A stretch of 64,000 bases of DNA from NCBI RefSeq assembly GCF_000321225.1, contig NW_004450662.1:1192915-1256914 (forward strand), given 5' to 3'. Of the stretch, positions 1-9,982 are shown piece by piece. This DNA comes from Odobenus rosmarus divergens (taxonomy: Eukaryota; Chordata; Mammalia; Carnivora; Odobenidae). The notes below the pieces were generated by a model that saw nothing but the letters and a program-made list of their open reading frames with translations, was not told the origin of the DNA and made no database searches. Numbering within the stretch: the stretch's first letter is position 1; each line of letters opens with the position of its first letter. The translations under genes were made by a program, and so were the position numbers.

Positions 1-118
1 TCATCTTCTTGAGGAGCACCCCTTCCCTGTTGCCAGAGAAGCACCTATTATGCCCCATGCATGCATTGTGCTGGATGCCTGGCAGGTTTTATTTATTCCC
101 CCAAAATTCCTTAAGGAA
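1..118. other. Unique sequence, nothing recognised
   Basis: No repeat family, exon or RNA gene is recognisable here. Confidence 0.5.
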
Positions 119-255
119 GGTGCCATCAACCCTCAATTTGCAGATGAGGCACCTGAGGCAGAGCCGAGTCAGAGACACCCCCACAGTCCGAGTTCCTGAG
201 TGCCAGGATGTGAGACTATGTCTGTCTGGACTCAGTGTTCTTTCCAAACCACCGT
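119..255 (-). repeat. MIR SINE fragment, antisense
   Basis: The stretch reading TTTGCAGATGAGGCACCTGA followed by an AGAGCCGAGTCAGAGAC-like block matches the reverse complement of the MIR core, which normally reads tttacagatgaggaaactga and then a clearance of 'cagagc'. It is strongly diverged, as expected of an ancient mammal-wide element. Confidence 0.55.
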
Positions 256-1062
256 ACTGGTCCTCATTCAGTCGGCCCTGGAAAGCACTTGGGCTTCTGC
301 CAAAGCTGTTCTCATTTCATGGCCCCACCCTTCCCAGCTCAGCTAGTGCCCAATTCGCTTCTTTCTTAGGAATCCCATTTCTCTCTCCTCTGTCGGGCAT
401 GGGAAGTCGACCCTCTCCCAGAGCTGCTTCCAGCCTCTGGCCTTCTCAGGGATCAGACCAGATGCCCCAGCATTCCTCTGCCCTCTGCCAGCTGCTCCCT
501 TTCTTCTGGTCCCCTCTCTGCCCCCCCCTTCTATTTTCCCAACATCTTCTCAACCCCAGCCCTCCAGCATCATCTCCATACCTATCAGGTCTGGCCACAA
601 GCCAGCCCCTTCCTCTCCGATTCAGGTGATCATACCTGGTTTGCCCAGGACAGTCCTGGCTCGTGCTTACCATCCTGGCATACTTACTAATAACTCCCCA
701 TTCACTCCCCAAAGTGTCTCTGCTTACATGACGAATGTCTTCACGCAGGCTGGACAGGAGAGGGAACATGAATATAAGCCCCTTGGATCTAAATTGAAAA
801 TAATTATCAGGTCGTCCCCACGTTTTATCTATCTGATGTTCTTATGTCCTCATATGCGTCTTGAAATCTAGCATATTTCCTTGGGGTCTGATTTTTAACT
901 ACTGTGGTAACATCCTTCTTGGAGGGATTTGGAGCCTCAGGGGCATGGAGAACTCAGTATCCCCAGGGAGCCAGGCATCTTGCCTGCGTACCCCTTTCTG
1001 CACACAAACAGCACTATGCCGGGTGCTGGACGAATCGGGACTCCAAAGTCACACTGAGTTTA
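256..1062. other. Unique sequence, partly pyrimidine-rich
   Basis: About 800 bases without a recognisable repeat or gene. Positions 360-560 are rich in C and T. Reading frames across it look like low-complexity translation (Ser/Pro/Leu-rich) and carry no domain I recognise. Confidence 0.5.
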
Positions 1063-2490
1063 AATTCATCCCCTCTGCAGATATTCACTGGGCACCTACT
1101 CTGTGTCTGCTTTTGGGCACCTCTGATTCTGAGCGGTAGGGACACGGTCGTGGCCAAAATAGATAAGAGCCCTGGCATCCTTCTAGCAAGAGGGGAGAGA
1201 AAATCCACAAATAAATATATGATGTCAGGTAATGGTAAGTTCAAGAGAGAAAAAAAAAAGACAAAGTAAAAGAGATGGCAGGCAGGAAAAAAGTAGCAAG
1301 GACCGAGTTCCTGAGAAGAGAGCCTGCCTGATGTGTTTGAGACAGAGCGAGAAGGTTAGTGTGGCTGCAGCAGAGTAAGTAAAGAGGAGACGCATGAGCT
1401 AAGATCAGAGAGGGAAGGGGGCCAAAGCCTGACCCTGAGCCACTGAAGGGTTTGAACAGAGGAGCAACAAGGTTCTGTTTACCCTGAGCAAGGATGGCTG
1501 TGGTCGCTGGACCCAGAAAACTGTAGGGAGAGGAATAGAAGCAGGTCACCTCTTAGGAGCTAATACTCTCTTCCAGGTGCAAGATGATGCTGCCTGGGAC
1601 CAGGGTGGCAGCAGCAGGGATGGTGGGAAATAGTTGTTTCCTGGATAAAAGAATGAATGGGAAGCGTTAGAGAAAGGCAGCAAGGATGACCTGTAAGGTT
1701 GTAGCTGAGCCAACAGGAAGAACAAAGTTGCCATCTACTGATATGGGGATCAGGCAGGGGGCAGGGTGTACAGGGGGCAGGCTGGGAAGCAGAAGGTGGT
1801 TTCAGCTGGCTTACATTTTAGATGCCTCTAAGACATTCAGAGGGAAATGTCAAGCAAGGGGAGAGTCTTCAGCATGTGGATGGGGCTGAAAGCCATAGAG
1901 CTGAATGAGCTCATCAAGGGAGTGCATGTGGACAACCCAGAGAACCTCTGAGGTCCTCCAACATTTGGGAATAATAGCGATGGAGAAGAACCAACACTCC
2001 TCCTGTGAGATTGGAATGGACGCAAAAGAGATTGCTCTCCCAGAGGCTGAGAAAAGAAAGCACTCAAAAAGGAAGAGCTGATCAGCCATGTCAACCAAGA
2101 GTTGACCACTGGATCTGGCAGTAACCTTGAAAAGAACTGTCTCCGTGGAGTTCTGGGAGCAATATCTGAGTGAGTGTGTTCAAGAAAGAATGGATGAAGG
2201 GGAATTCGAGGCAGTGAGAGAGAGCTCTTTTGAATTATATGAAAGAGAACACAGAGAATGAGCTGTAGCGGGAGGGAAACCAGAGTCAAGGGAGGTGTCT
2301 CCATTTTTAAAACTTAGAGATATTACAGCATTTTTGTAAGAAGATGATTGAATAGAGAAGGATAAATGACGGTGCTGGAGGGAAGGGGGACACCTATTTG
2401 GATCAATGTCCTTGGGTGGGAGAGAGGGGCTGGGTTTCAGCACCAAAGAGGAGGGAGGGTTTGGCCCCGGGGGCAGAACGACTGAGTGAT
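1063..2490 (-). mobile_element. L2 LINE, long antisense copy (~1.4 kb)
   Basis: The plus strand opens with the reverse complement of the L2 3' end (TATTCACTGGGCACCTACT). It then runs through blocks I know from L2: the 'gaccagggtggcagcag' block near 1600, 'gagccaacagg...gttgccatctactgatatggg' near 1707-1750, 'gagctcatcaagggagtg' near 1909 and 'gatcaatgtccttgggtgggagagaggggctggg' near 2401. The element is therefore transcribed on the minus strand and is 5'-truncated. At about 1.4 kb it is longer than the usual L2 fragment and reaches into ORF2. It is too diverged to be active. Confidence 0.85.
1850..2098 (-). pseudogene. Relic of L2 ORF2 reverse transcriptase
   Basis: An 82-residue open stretch on the minus strand inside the L2 copy. 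Residues 59-70 read HSLDELIQLYGF and residues 75-78 read HAED. They align in order with the L2 reverse transcriptase block 'HSLGDLIQ-x-HGF...YADD', where YADD is the catalytic palm motif that binds metal and primes target-site reverse transcription. Here the Tyr is His and one catalytic Asp is Glu, so the enzyme would be dead. The frame is broken on both sides: the upstream part of the same polymerase lies in other minus-strand frames between 2180 and 2400. This is a fossil, not a host gene. Confidence 0.65.
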
Positions 2491-3339
2491 GCCCCTCTGG
2501 GATCACACCAGTGGCGGGGTGGGTGGCGGGGGCGCTGGCCAGGGTGGTGTTTCCAGAGCCCAGAAGCTCTGTTAGATAGCCCTGGTGAACTTGGCAAATC
2601 ACTTATGTCTAATTATCAGCTCCCTTGTCTTAAATATCAGCTCACCATGCTCCCCTCCGAAAATCATTGGGAAGAGTGAATAAAATATGTGCAGAGCACA
2701 GTGCTTATCCTATTGTAAGGGTTTGGTAAAGACCAGGTTCCTTCTCCCCGCCCTCCCCTGATTTGCCCTCCAGCGTGTCTCTGGGGACCTCTGAGTTATC
2801 TTGAGAAGCCTGGATGGCCCTTTTGCTTCCAGTGCTGCTTAGAGGGCAGAGGAGCTGTGTGAGCTGTAGCCCCCCCACCTCTGACACCCCTTCCCTACAT
2901 TTCTCTCAGTAGATTTTTCCCTGCGAGTTTGAGGAGTTGGATATTTTTCTGAGCAGCCAGGTTTTGTAACCTGCACCTGCTTGCCGCTAGGATCTTCAAA
3001 GAGCTACTGCCCACTGAGTGGAGCCCAGGCGGGAGCCCCTGCCCTTCCCACCCCCCCCCCACACACACACCCAGGGCCATTGTGCAGGACAGGTAGATGT
3101 CTGGCTGGAACCCCAGGCCAGCCCAGACTCAGACAGCCTAGATGGAAGAAAGGCCCAGACCCAGGATGTTCCCCTTCTCTTAGCCTAAGCTCTGCAGGGC
3201 TCCCTGGCCCAGGTAGGAGCGCCATGAATCCTTGACCCAGAAGGACTGGGCTCTTGTCACAAGGAAAGAGTGATTTTAACTTGCATCCACGAACTTCCCA
3301 AGGAAAAAAATGTAAAGGTCTGTCAAAACAGGTTAGCAT
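2491..3339. other. Unique sequence with G-rich and C/CA tracts
   Basis: No gene or confident repeat. A G-rich run occupies 2516-2544, and a C tract followed by CA repeats occupies 3049-3072. The 2640-2720 part faintly resembles an L2/MIR tail but is too short to call. Confidence 0.45.
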
Positions 3340-3660
3340 ATTAGCAATCATGGCTCACTACCATCTGTATTTGTTCCATTTGAGGCGTTTATGACGGTTA
3401 TCCACATTAATTATTTCGCTGCTCAAGTCCCTTCTAATTTCTGAACACTGTTATTTCTAAGCAAGATGGATGTTAAATATGCCACACATCAGCACAGGGT
3501 CGCATTACAGCGTGCTATTAAGTTCGGATGCTGAAGCTCGGCAGAAAATAACTTTGCTGTTTGTAATCACAATAAAGTGTTTTCTATTGTGGCTCAAAAT
3601 GAAGAGCAGCATTGACGGAAGCTGATTTCTTAGTTGTGCAATTACCCTGAAGTCACTGAG
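3340..3660. promoter_or_regulatory. Candidate conserved non-coding element
   Basis: Repeat-free, AT-rich block that looks like ordinary enhancer sequence: ATTAATTATTT near 3406, AGCGTGCTATTAAGTT near 3509 and TTGTAATCACAATAAAG near 3560, with few low-complexity runs. What is seen is the sequence texture. That it is conserved or regulatory is inference. Confidence 0.3.
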
Positions 3661-3737
3661 AGAAGCAGGGGCCAGAGGCTGGGGTGGGTGGGCAACCCGA
3701 GGACCGAGATGAACGGGGATGGAGGAGAAGGTGGGCT

Positions 3738-3905
3738 GGAACAGTGATTCCCAAGCCTGACCACACCGCAGACCCGCCCGAGGGAGGTTTTAAAAGGCCC
3801 AGGTTCCAGAGAGAACTCCCAGAGACTCTGGTTCGATAGGTTGAGGGTGAGGGGTAGCCAACGATTAGAACATTCTGTCACTTGTGGTTCACACAGCTTC
3901 TGGAG
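3738..3905 (+). mobile_element. MER5A-like non-autonomous hAT element
   Basis: Begins with a diverged copy of the MER5A terminus (CAGTGATTCCCAAGC for CAGTGGTTCTCAAAC). It continues with the 'gaggttttaaaaggcccaggttcc' and 'gagactctggttcgataggt' blocks that correspond to 'cttgttaaaa...gggcccc' and 'tctgattcagtaggt' of MER5A. Confidence 0.65.
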
Positions 3906-3954
3906 CCCCTGTAAGAGAATTTACAGAAGGGTGAAGAACGGGTGTACTCCAGAG

Positions 3955-4070
3955 GACAGTGACCACTTCCAGAGTGCTTTAGATTACAAACTGCATTCAC
4001 ACATCCATTGTTTCCCTGGACAGCATGACAGCCTGGGAAGGGAGCTTTTATTATTATCATTACCAGGACA
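3955..4070 (-). repeat. MIR fragment, antisense
   Basis: CCAGAGTGCTTTAGATTACA followed by TTTATTATTATCATTACCAGG resembles the reverse complement of MIR ('gtgctttacaaa...attattattatcccca'). Diverged. Confidence 0.45.
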
Positions 4071-4284
4071 AAACAAGACATGTCTTCCCTTCCTCCTAAC
4101 TCCCACCCCCACCCCACAAAAAGACACCATTTGGTTAAACAACCAAAACACCAAGAAGGTGGTCTTGAAGGTGATGTCCAACATGAAGATCCACAGTGAG
4201 CAAAGAAAACTCTTTGTTAAAAGCAACCTTTGAGACTCCCATCTGACTGGAGTTTGGTAGGATTAAAGGCTTCTTGGAGATCCC

Positions 4285-4490
4285 TTCCTGCTCAAGCGTA
4301 TATTCATCCTCTCACTTGCTCTATTCATGCACAGGTAGTATGCCAGCCCTGGGCCAAGAGAGCAGAATGAAACAGACACACCCTTCCTTCCAGGGGAGAC
4401 AGACAGAACCAGAGTAGACAAGTCCATGAGTACAAGTTGAGCAGAGGAATAAAGCAGATACTGATTGAGAATTAACAGGTAAATCCCATT
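4285..4490 (-). repeat. L2 3' end fragment, antisense
   Basis: TATTCATCCTCTCACTTGCT, then 'gtagtatgccagccctgggcc', then 'gagacagacagaaccagagtagacaagt' matches the reverse complement of the L2 tail (tattcattcattcaac / ctatgtgccaggcactg / gagacagacaataaac). Confidence 0.6.
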
Positions 4491-4819
4491 TAGATAGAGT
4501 CCAGAATAAAGTAAAAATCAGCTGATAGGAATCAGCTTTCTCAGCTGGTGCCCTCCCTGATCACCAAACTAATCCCCCACAAAGGCAAGCAAGCAAATAA
4601 CTTCTTTGCCTGACTTGGCTATTTCTTACATCAATTGGGTTCCTATTTCTGCTGGGAAGATAGCTCCCCCTGGTGGTTGGAGGCCTAAATGGTTACATGC
4701 TACAGTGCAGTATAGGAATGAATGGCCTGTGATTTGGTACAGAGCCCAGAGATCCAGAAAAGCAGAAGCTAGCCTGTTCCCCTGGAATGGAGCTAATCGT
4801 GAATCATCTTACACTTCCT

Positions 4820-5035
4820 TTATTCCTGAGTTTGAATCCCAACCTTCTTACTTCCTCAGTGTCATGATTTGGGGGCAAAGTTACTTAAATTCTCAGAGCC
4901 CCCAACTACTCACCTGTAAAAAGGAGGGTGATCCCGCCAATGTGGTATCAGAGTAAGGATTAAATAAGATAACGAAATGACACCTCGCTCCATGTGCGGC
5001 CCCTGGCAGGTCCATAGATGTCAGCTGCTTTGTTC
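4820..5035 (+). repeat. MIR element, sense
   Basis: Matches MIR in order: GAGTTTGAATCCCAACCTTC, a 'caaagttacttaaattctcagagcc' block, 'ctcacctgtaaaaaggagggtgat' and 'aaggattaaataagataa' followed by 'ggcccctggcaggtcc'. This is the usual order from the gene-like core to the tail. Confidence 0.75.
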
Positions 5036-5049
5036 TTCTTAGCTTGAGA

Positions 5050-5300
5050 TTTTCTAAATCTGTCCTCCAGCTCCATCCTTCCCCTCTTCTCTCCCTGTGT
5101 CTTATTCCCAAATTCTCATCTGTCCTTTCTTTTCTCTTTCCCTGCTCCCTCCCTGTGTTCTTCCTTCTCTCCCTCCGGTCTCCCTTCCTCTCTCCATCTC
5201 CTTTCCTCTCTCTGCTTCTTTCGCATCACCTCCCATCCCTGCCCTCACCGCCCCCCCAACTCCTCGCACCGCATCCTTCCCGCTCCTCATGCCCGACCTC
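5050..5300. repeat. Long polypyrimidine tract
   Basis: About 250 bases that are overwhelmingly C and T on the plus strand (CTCCCTCC, TTCCTTCTC, CCTCTCTCC patterns), with no single repeating unit. Its open frames translate to Ser/Pro/Leu-rich low complexity and are not genes. Confidence 0.75.
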
Positions 5301-5519
5301 TTGCCAAGACACCTGTTGAGGGTCTGTCCGAAGATAAATTGCATCCTGTGCTGAGTCAGAGAGGAGCCATTTTCTGTTAGTCACTAACCCTGCAGATTGC
5401 TCTTGTGTTCTTCAAAGGGGCACCAAGAGCTTCTCTGCACACTTCACACAGCAACACTAGGGCCTCCACCACCGTGTTCGTTTTCGATGAGGTCTGAACA
5501 CGCTCTGTATCCCCTCACT

Positions 5520-5880
5520 GTTCGAAAGACTCTCTGATGGCTACTGCTCTGACTTCCTCCCCCTCTCCTCCCTGTGTCCCCCTGCTCTCTCCCTTTTTCT
5601 CACCTTGTCTCGCGTCTCTCTTTTGTACCATTTCACGTGTTCCCTGTCCCTTTCCTCTTGTTTTTTATTTACGGAATGGCCTGCATTCCCCTCTATTCCC
5701 AAACCTCATTTGCTCAAGCAGCCTGCGATATCTCTTCCCTGTCACTGTAAAAGCTTTTTCATCTCCATTTGGAGCCTTTTGCCCTGATCATTTCTCTCCT
5801 CAAGATCACACTGATGAGCCCATGTGGTCTTTAGCTGTCAACAATTCCCAGGAAAGGAGAGCACTTACTTAAAACTTGTA
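5520..5880 (+). repeat. Possible diverged L2 fragment
   Basis: CT-rich stretch with 'ggaatggcctgcattcccctct', which resembles the 'ggaatgctcttcccc' block of L2. The rest does not align clearly by eye, so this is weak. Confidence 0.3.
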
Positions 5881-6925
5881 GTTTAATTTGGGGACCCGTC
5901 AGGGGCTGGCCAGCGCAGCTCGGAAGCCTAGCAACTTGCCCAAACTGGCCGAATGTGCACTGAGACCTTCAAGAAGGAAACTGAAAAACACAGAATAGTT
6001 GAGTTTCTTTCCAAGACAGATGGATGGATTAGTAAGCCAAGATTGCTTTTCTCAAGTGATTCTTTCTCTGCACAGTTTTCTTTAAAGAGGAAGGAAACAG
6101 AATTATCAGATGACAAAACAGAAACTGTATCAGTTGTCTGGACATTTTTCTTGGGGTGGGAAGGGCAGTAGTAGCCTTGCACACGGAGCCAACTGTTAGG
6201 AGTGTAGAGTCCCCAGCAACGCAGTCACACAGAAAAGTTGTATGTGAGTTTAGAATTAAAAAAAAAAAAAAAAAAACTAAGCCCAGTTCTTCATCCTGTG
6301 GCTTAAGGCCTAGGGAGGAGAAAAAAAAAAAAAAATCATAGAAATAAAACTCTGCTAATTATCCAGAAGGCCTCCTTTCTCTACAGTGGGACTTGGTACA
6401 TATGCCTTCCCACACACCTTGGAGCAACTGAGGGACCTCCCACCCTCTCGTTTGGGTCCCCCTCAAAGCAGATGCTGAGACAAGGATTCAAATGCACATA
6501 GCTTGTTTAGGGAGCCATCCCAGGAAACACAGATGGGGGTGGTGAGCCAGAAAGGGAAGGAAACGAGCCAGCGAAGGGTTCATTGTCAAGTCAGACACCA
6601 CTGCACTTGGTGGCGTTCAGTTCCACCAGGTAGCTCGAGGGCATGGCCTTCTCCCCCATGAGAAGCAAGGAAATTGGGCTATTTGTTCCCACAAACCCCC
6701 TGTCCATCATTGGTGGAGGGCTTCCAAGACAGTCACTGCCCAGCACCTCCTACTTGCCCTGGACACGGACTGAGCATGTTCCCACAGCTGGGAATGATGC
6801 CCTCCCTCTGCCGGCCCCCTGCAGAGTCCCACGTGTTCGTTCGCACGAGTGTCTTCTGCCTGCAGAGCTGAGTGCGAGGGGGAGCTGGGCTGCACTCCAA
6901 CCGCATCAGTGCTTGGCCTGTGTTC
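5881..6925. other. Unique sequence with two poly(A) tracts
   Basis: No gene. Poly(A) runs of about 19 and 15 bases sit at 6258-6277 and 6321-6336. I see no retrogene, SINE head or target-site duplication next to them. Frames at 6643-7083 run into the hAT element and are not supported. Confidence 0.45.
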
Positions 6926-7017
6926 TAGGCCAGAGGGGCAGCAAGCTTTTTCTTATTATAAAGGGCCAGGGTGCAAATATTTTAGACTTTGCCACCAGAA
7001 GCTCTTTGTTGCAATTT

Positions 7018-7365
7018 CAGTTGACCTTTGAACAACACGGGTTGGAACCACGCAGGTCCACGTATACAGGGATTTTTTTTTAATTTTCTATAAAGGAGTA
7101 CGGCACTGTAAGTGTGTTATCTCTTCCTTATAATTTTCTTAATAACATTTTCTTTTCTCTAGCTGACTCTACGGTAAGAATACAGTATACAATATAACAT
7201 ACAAAATATGGGTTAACTCACTGTTTATGTTATGGGTAAGGCTTCTCTGGTCAACAGTAGGTTATTACTAGTTAAGTTTGGGGAGAGTCAAAAGGTATAT
7301 GTGGAGTTTTGACTACATGGTGGGGGTCAGCACCCCTAAATCTAACATTGTTTATGGGTCGACTG
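7018..7365 (+). mobile_element. Tigger2-like (TcMar) element nested in hAT
   Basis: Opens with CAGTTGACCTTTGAACAACA and closes with a diverged inverted copy ending GGGTCGACTG. A TA dinucleotide follows at the right junction, as expected for Tc1/mariner insertion at TA. The interior 'cttataattttcttaataac' and 'atgttatgggtaaggcttc' blocks match the Tigger2 3' part. It is an internally deleted, non-autonomous copy. Confidence 0.85.
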
Positions 7366-7432
7366 TACTCAATTCTGCCCCTGTAGGAAGGGAGTAACAT
7401 GAGGCAAGGAAGGTGCCTGGTGTACAAGACCA

Positions 7433-7452
7433 GGGCTGGGCTGGGCTGGGGG
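7433..7452 (+). other. Canonical G-quadruplex motif
   Basis: Four G-runs (GGG, GGG, GGG, GGGGG) separated by CT dinucleotides fit the G3+N1-7 rule exactly with 2-base loops. It lies in the extra sequence that interrupts the hAT element. Confidence 0.7.
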
Positions 7453-7639
7453 AAGTCCTCCTTAAATGGTGCAGCCCGGGCACCTCCCTTCCTTTACACT
7501 AGTCTTGGCCTGACAGTGTGAAAAAGCAGCCACACCCAGGGTGTACACGGATGGGTACGGCTGTGTTCCAATGAAAGCTGCTGGTGAAACAGCGGACCGC
7601 TGTATCGGCTGACAGGTCATGGTTGGCCCACCCCAGCTC

Positions 7640-7925
7640 TAGCCAGATTGGCCATTAAGGACCTCCAAGCACCATGCTTCCTCCTGCCTGCCCTTCCTTG
7701 TGCTGCTCCCTGTCCCACCCGCCACCTCACCTCAAGGAAGCTCCCCCCCTCCCCCGCGCCCTTGGCCAGAGCCCATCCTCCGCTAATGGGCCCACACACC
7801 CTTCTACTCTCCTTCAGAACACTTCTCACAGTGGTAATTGCATAATTAATCGTGTAATTAGTTGTCTAATGTCTGTCTCCCTCCCCAGAATGTAAGCCCC
7901 GTTAGTTCCCAAGGCCTGTTAAGTC
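7640..7925 (+). repeat. L2 3' region fragment, sense
   Basis: 'GTGTAATTAGTTGTCTAATG' then 'tctgtctccctccccagaatgtaagccccgttag' matches the L2 block 'atttgtttaatgtctgtctccc...agactgtaagctcc'. The upstream C-rich part is less certain. Confidence 0.65.
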
Positions 7926-8014
7926 TGCGTCCTCACCCATCTGGAGCCTTTCCCATCCTCGCTGCTTCTGCCAGCCGCGCCCTGGGCCAGGCCTTCAGCA
8001 TTTCTCCCTAGGCC

Positions 8015-8390
8015 TCTGCAGCCCTTCCTGACTTCCCTTGCTTCCGCCATGCTGGTCTACCAGTTGTCTCTGACTTCCTACATGAGAATGCCTCCCTTCC
8101 TGTGTCTCCCAACATCAGTGCAGGCACTGGGCTTCTCTGAGAGACTTTGTCCTCACCCCCTATACCCCAGCCTCAATTAGCTCCCAGCACCTCCACAGCC
8201 CCCTGTGCTTACCGGATATCGTGTTTCTTGCACTGCATTACAACTGACTGTTTATCTGTCACCCTTATCAGATTCTGAACTCCCTGAGGCCAAGAGCCAA
8301 GAACCTAGTACCCAGCACCCAGCACCTAGCACCTAGCGCCATGTCAGAGCTTAGGAGACTGTCAGTAAGTGTCTGATGAATGACCAGAAA
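8015..8390 (+). repeat. L2 3' end, sense
   Basis: Contains 'ctgtttatctgtcacccttatcagattctgaactccctgaggc' and 'agcacctagcaccta', and ends 'gtaagtgtctgatgaatgacc', matching the L2 tail (agactgtgagctccttgaggg / cccagcgcctagcaca / aaatgtttgttgaatga). A small local duplication of the CCTAGC/CCCAGC unit lies at 8308-8340. Confidence 0.75.
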
Positions 8391-9025
8391 CCCTTGGAAC
8401 ACCTGAACTGTGGTTTCTCTCCAGATGAGTGGCAGGGGTATTCGAGTGGCCTCTGGGCCACCTGTTAGTCTGTGGGAAGAACAAGTATGGAAAAAAAGGG
8501 GCCTTGGCTGAAAAGCAGCACTACCTCCACCTGCTTCTTCTCTCTACTATTTTTTTCAGGGGAGGGGGTGGGTTGTCTCCAACCTCAGAAAGCCACAGTC
8601 CCAAACTTGAAGACACCCTGCTGTTCTCCTCTCCTTCCCACAAGCCCCACACAATGACTGGACAGAAGCAATGGCTCGGGAGGTCAGGGGTACAGGGCAT
8701 CATGTCCAGGCCCTCACCTGTGTCCTGGCTCCTGGGGTGGAGGTGCCAGCCCCAGGAGAACACGGGTAGCAACCATGGGCCTCCATTTTACCTTCTCCCA
8801 CATCCCTAGGGAACAGAGGGGACAGGTTGGCATTAGACTGAAATCCAATGGGGTTGGGGAGGAGGGACAGGCAGCAGGAGGGGCTCCCTGGCTTGAAGAG
8901 GTCCTGGCCATCTGCTGTCATAAGAGCAGACAGAGGGGACTCTGAGGGACTCATCCCCCTCAGCCTTTTCCTTACTCAAAAAGGCCCCCTCAGGAATTGC
9001 TTTGGTGAGGACAGCCTTGGCCCCA
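8391..9025. other. Unique sequence, nothing recognised
   Basis: No repeat family or exon is recognisable. Open frames on both strands lack domains. Confidence 0.45.
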
Positions 9026-9027
9026 CA

Positions 9028-9030
9028 GTG

Positions 9031-9071
<41 letters not shown>

Positions 9072-9115
9072 ACTCACCCTCACATACACACTCCTCCCCA
9101 CACCCCCTTATCTGC
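9028..9115. repeat. (CA)n microsatellite
   Basis: About 17 uninterrupted CA units from 9033, followed by imperfect ACACAC/CTCACC sequence. The GCGCGCAC entry makes it alternating purine-pyrimidine. Confidence 0.9.
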
Positions 9116-9479
9116 AACATACATTCCCTCCTCCAGGCTCCTAGCAGCCAAGCTGTACTGTCACTTTTATGATTGCAGATAATTCACATTCAAACAAACT
9201 CTGACTCACCAGAGACCCAGAAAGAATATGCTCGTGAAGTAGGAACACTGCAGCTCACTGTTTGCTTTCCCCTTTCCAGGCATCTTTCATATCCAAAGAG
9301 GACCATTGGGATAGGGGCTTGGCCAGCGACAGTGAAGGCCAAGGACCCCTGCCCTAGGGAGCAATAGGTCAGTGCCACTAGGGAGTAGCCGTCCTGGACC
9401 CCAAGGGCAGCATTTCCAGTGGAGCCTTAGCTCTCTCATGTCCCTGGAATATCACGTTCTTAGAAATGTCATTGCTTTC

Positions 9480-9720
9480 TACGATGAAGCACTCCATGGC
9501 TGGCCATGTGGCAGAATCACCTGGAGAGGTCGACCAGGTGGCAGGGTGGCTCTGTGGCTTAAAGAAGGCCTGGCCTTTGCCAACAAAGCATCATGAGGCA
9601 ACGGGGACTGTACTAGAAATCCGCACTTTACTAAATTGCACCTCTTAGCCCATCCCCACTAAATCTGAATTAATGTGGGTCTAGGGACAGGACTAAAGTC
9701 TTCCTTTGTTTTTTATCCTT
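9480..9720 (+). mobile_element. Possible MER5A-like copy, interrupted
   Basis: 'GGCAGAATCACCTGGAGAGG' (9510-9529) matches the MER5A block 'catcagaatcacctggagggc', and 'aaatctgaattaatgtgggtctaggga' (9660-9686) matches 'tttctgattcagtaggtctgggg'. The roughly 130 bases between them are longer than in the family, so either it carries an insertion or one match is fortuitous. Confidence 0.45.
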
Positions 9721-9797
9721 ACAGCAAACACGATACGTGTTTTGCCAACTATGTGGGAACCATTGATTTAATAAGTTAGTTAAAGAATTCTCCTTAA

Positions 9798-9969
9798 GGA
9801 GCACCTGGGTGGCTCAGTCAATTAAGCATCTATCTGCCTTCAGCTCAGGTCATGATCCCAAGGTCCTGCTTAGCAGAGGAGCCTACTTCTCCCTCTCTCT
9901 CTGCCCCTCCCCCTGCTCGTGGCTCTCTCTCTCTCTCTTTCAAATAAATAAATAAAATCTTTCAAAAAA
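9798..9969 (+). mobile_element. Can-SINE (arctoid type)
   Basis: tRNA-derived head (GCACCTGGGTGGCTCAG), B-box-like region, CT-rich tract and AAATAAATAAATAAAATC tail. Near-identical flanks (GAATTCTCCTTAA at 9785 and AATTCCCCTTAA at 9970) are the target-site duplication. About 30 bases are deleted after GGTCCTG. Confidence 0.93.
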
Positions 9970-9982
9970 AATTCCCCTTAAA

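Larger units (their letters stand above)
6926..7635. mobile_element. hAT-type DNA transposon, interrupted
   Basis: The left part has 'aaagggccagggtgcaaatattttagactttg' (6959-6992), the right part has 'gaaaaagcagccacaccc' and 'ggctgtgttccaatgaaa' (7520-7576), and the element ends near 7633 with 'ggtcatggttggccca'. This is the common mammalian hAT-like element whose ends read CAGGGGTYGGCAAAC. The halves are separated by a Tigger insertion (7018-7365) and by about 130 bases of foreign sequence (7388-7515) not found in the family. Confidence 0.7.

Noticed and set aside
9..629. 206-residue open frame, the longest on the plus strand
   Set aside because: Pyrimidine-rich low-complexity translation, includes an antisense MIR, no domain, an opposite-strand frame overlaps it.
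6258..6336. Two poly(A) tracts as tails of processed pseudogenes
   Set aside because: No coding match upstream and no target-site duplication.
9798..9969. tRNA gene-like A/B box region
   Set aside because: It is the head of a Can-SINE, as in the other eleven copies; no cloverleaf tRNA gene is present.
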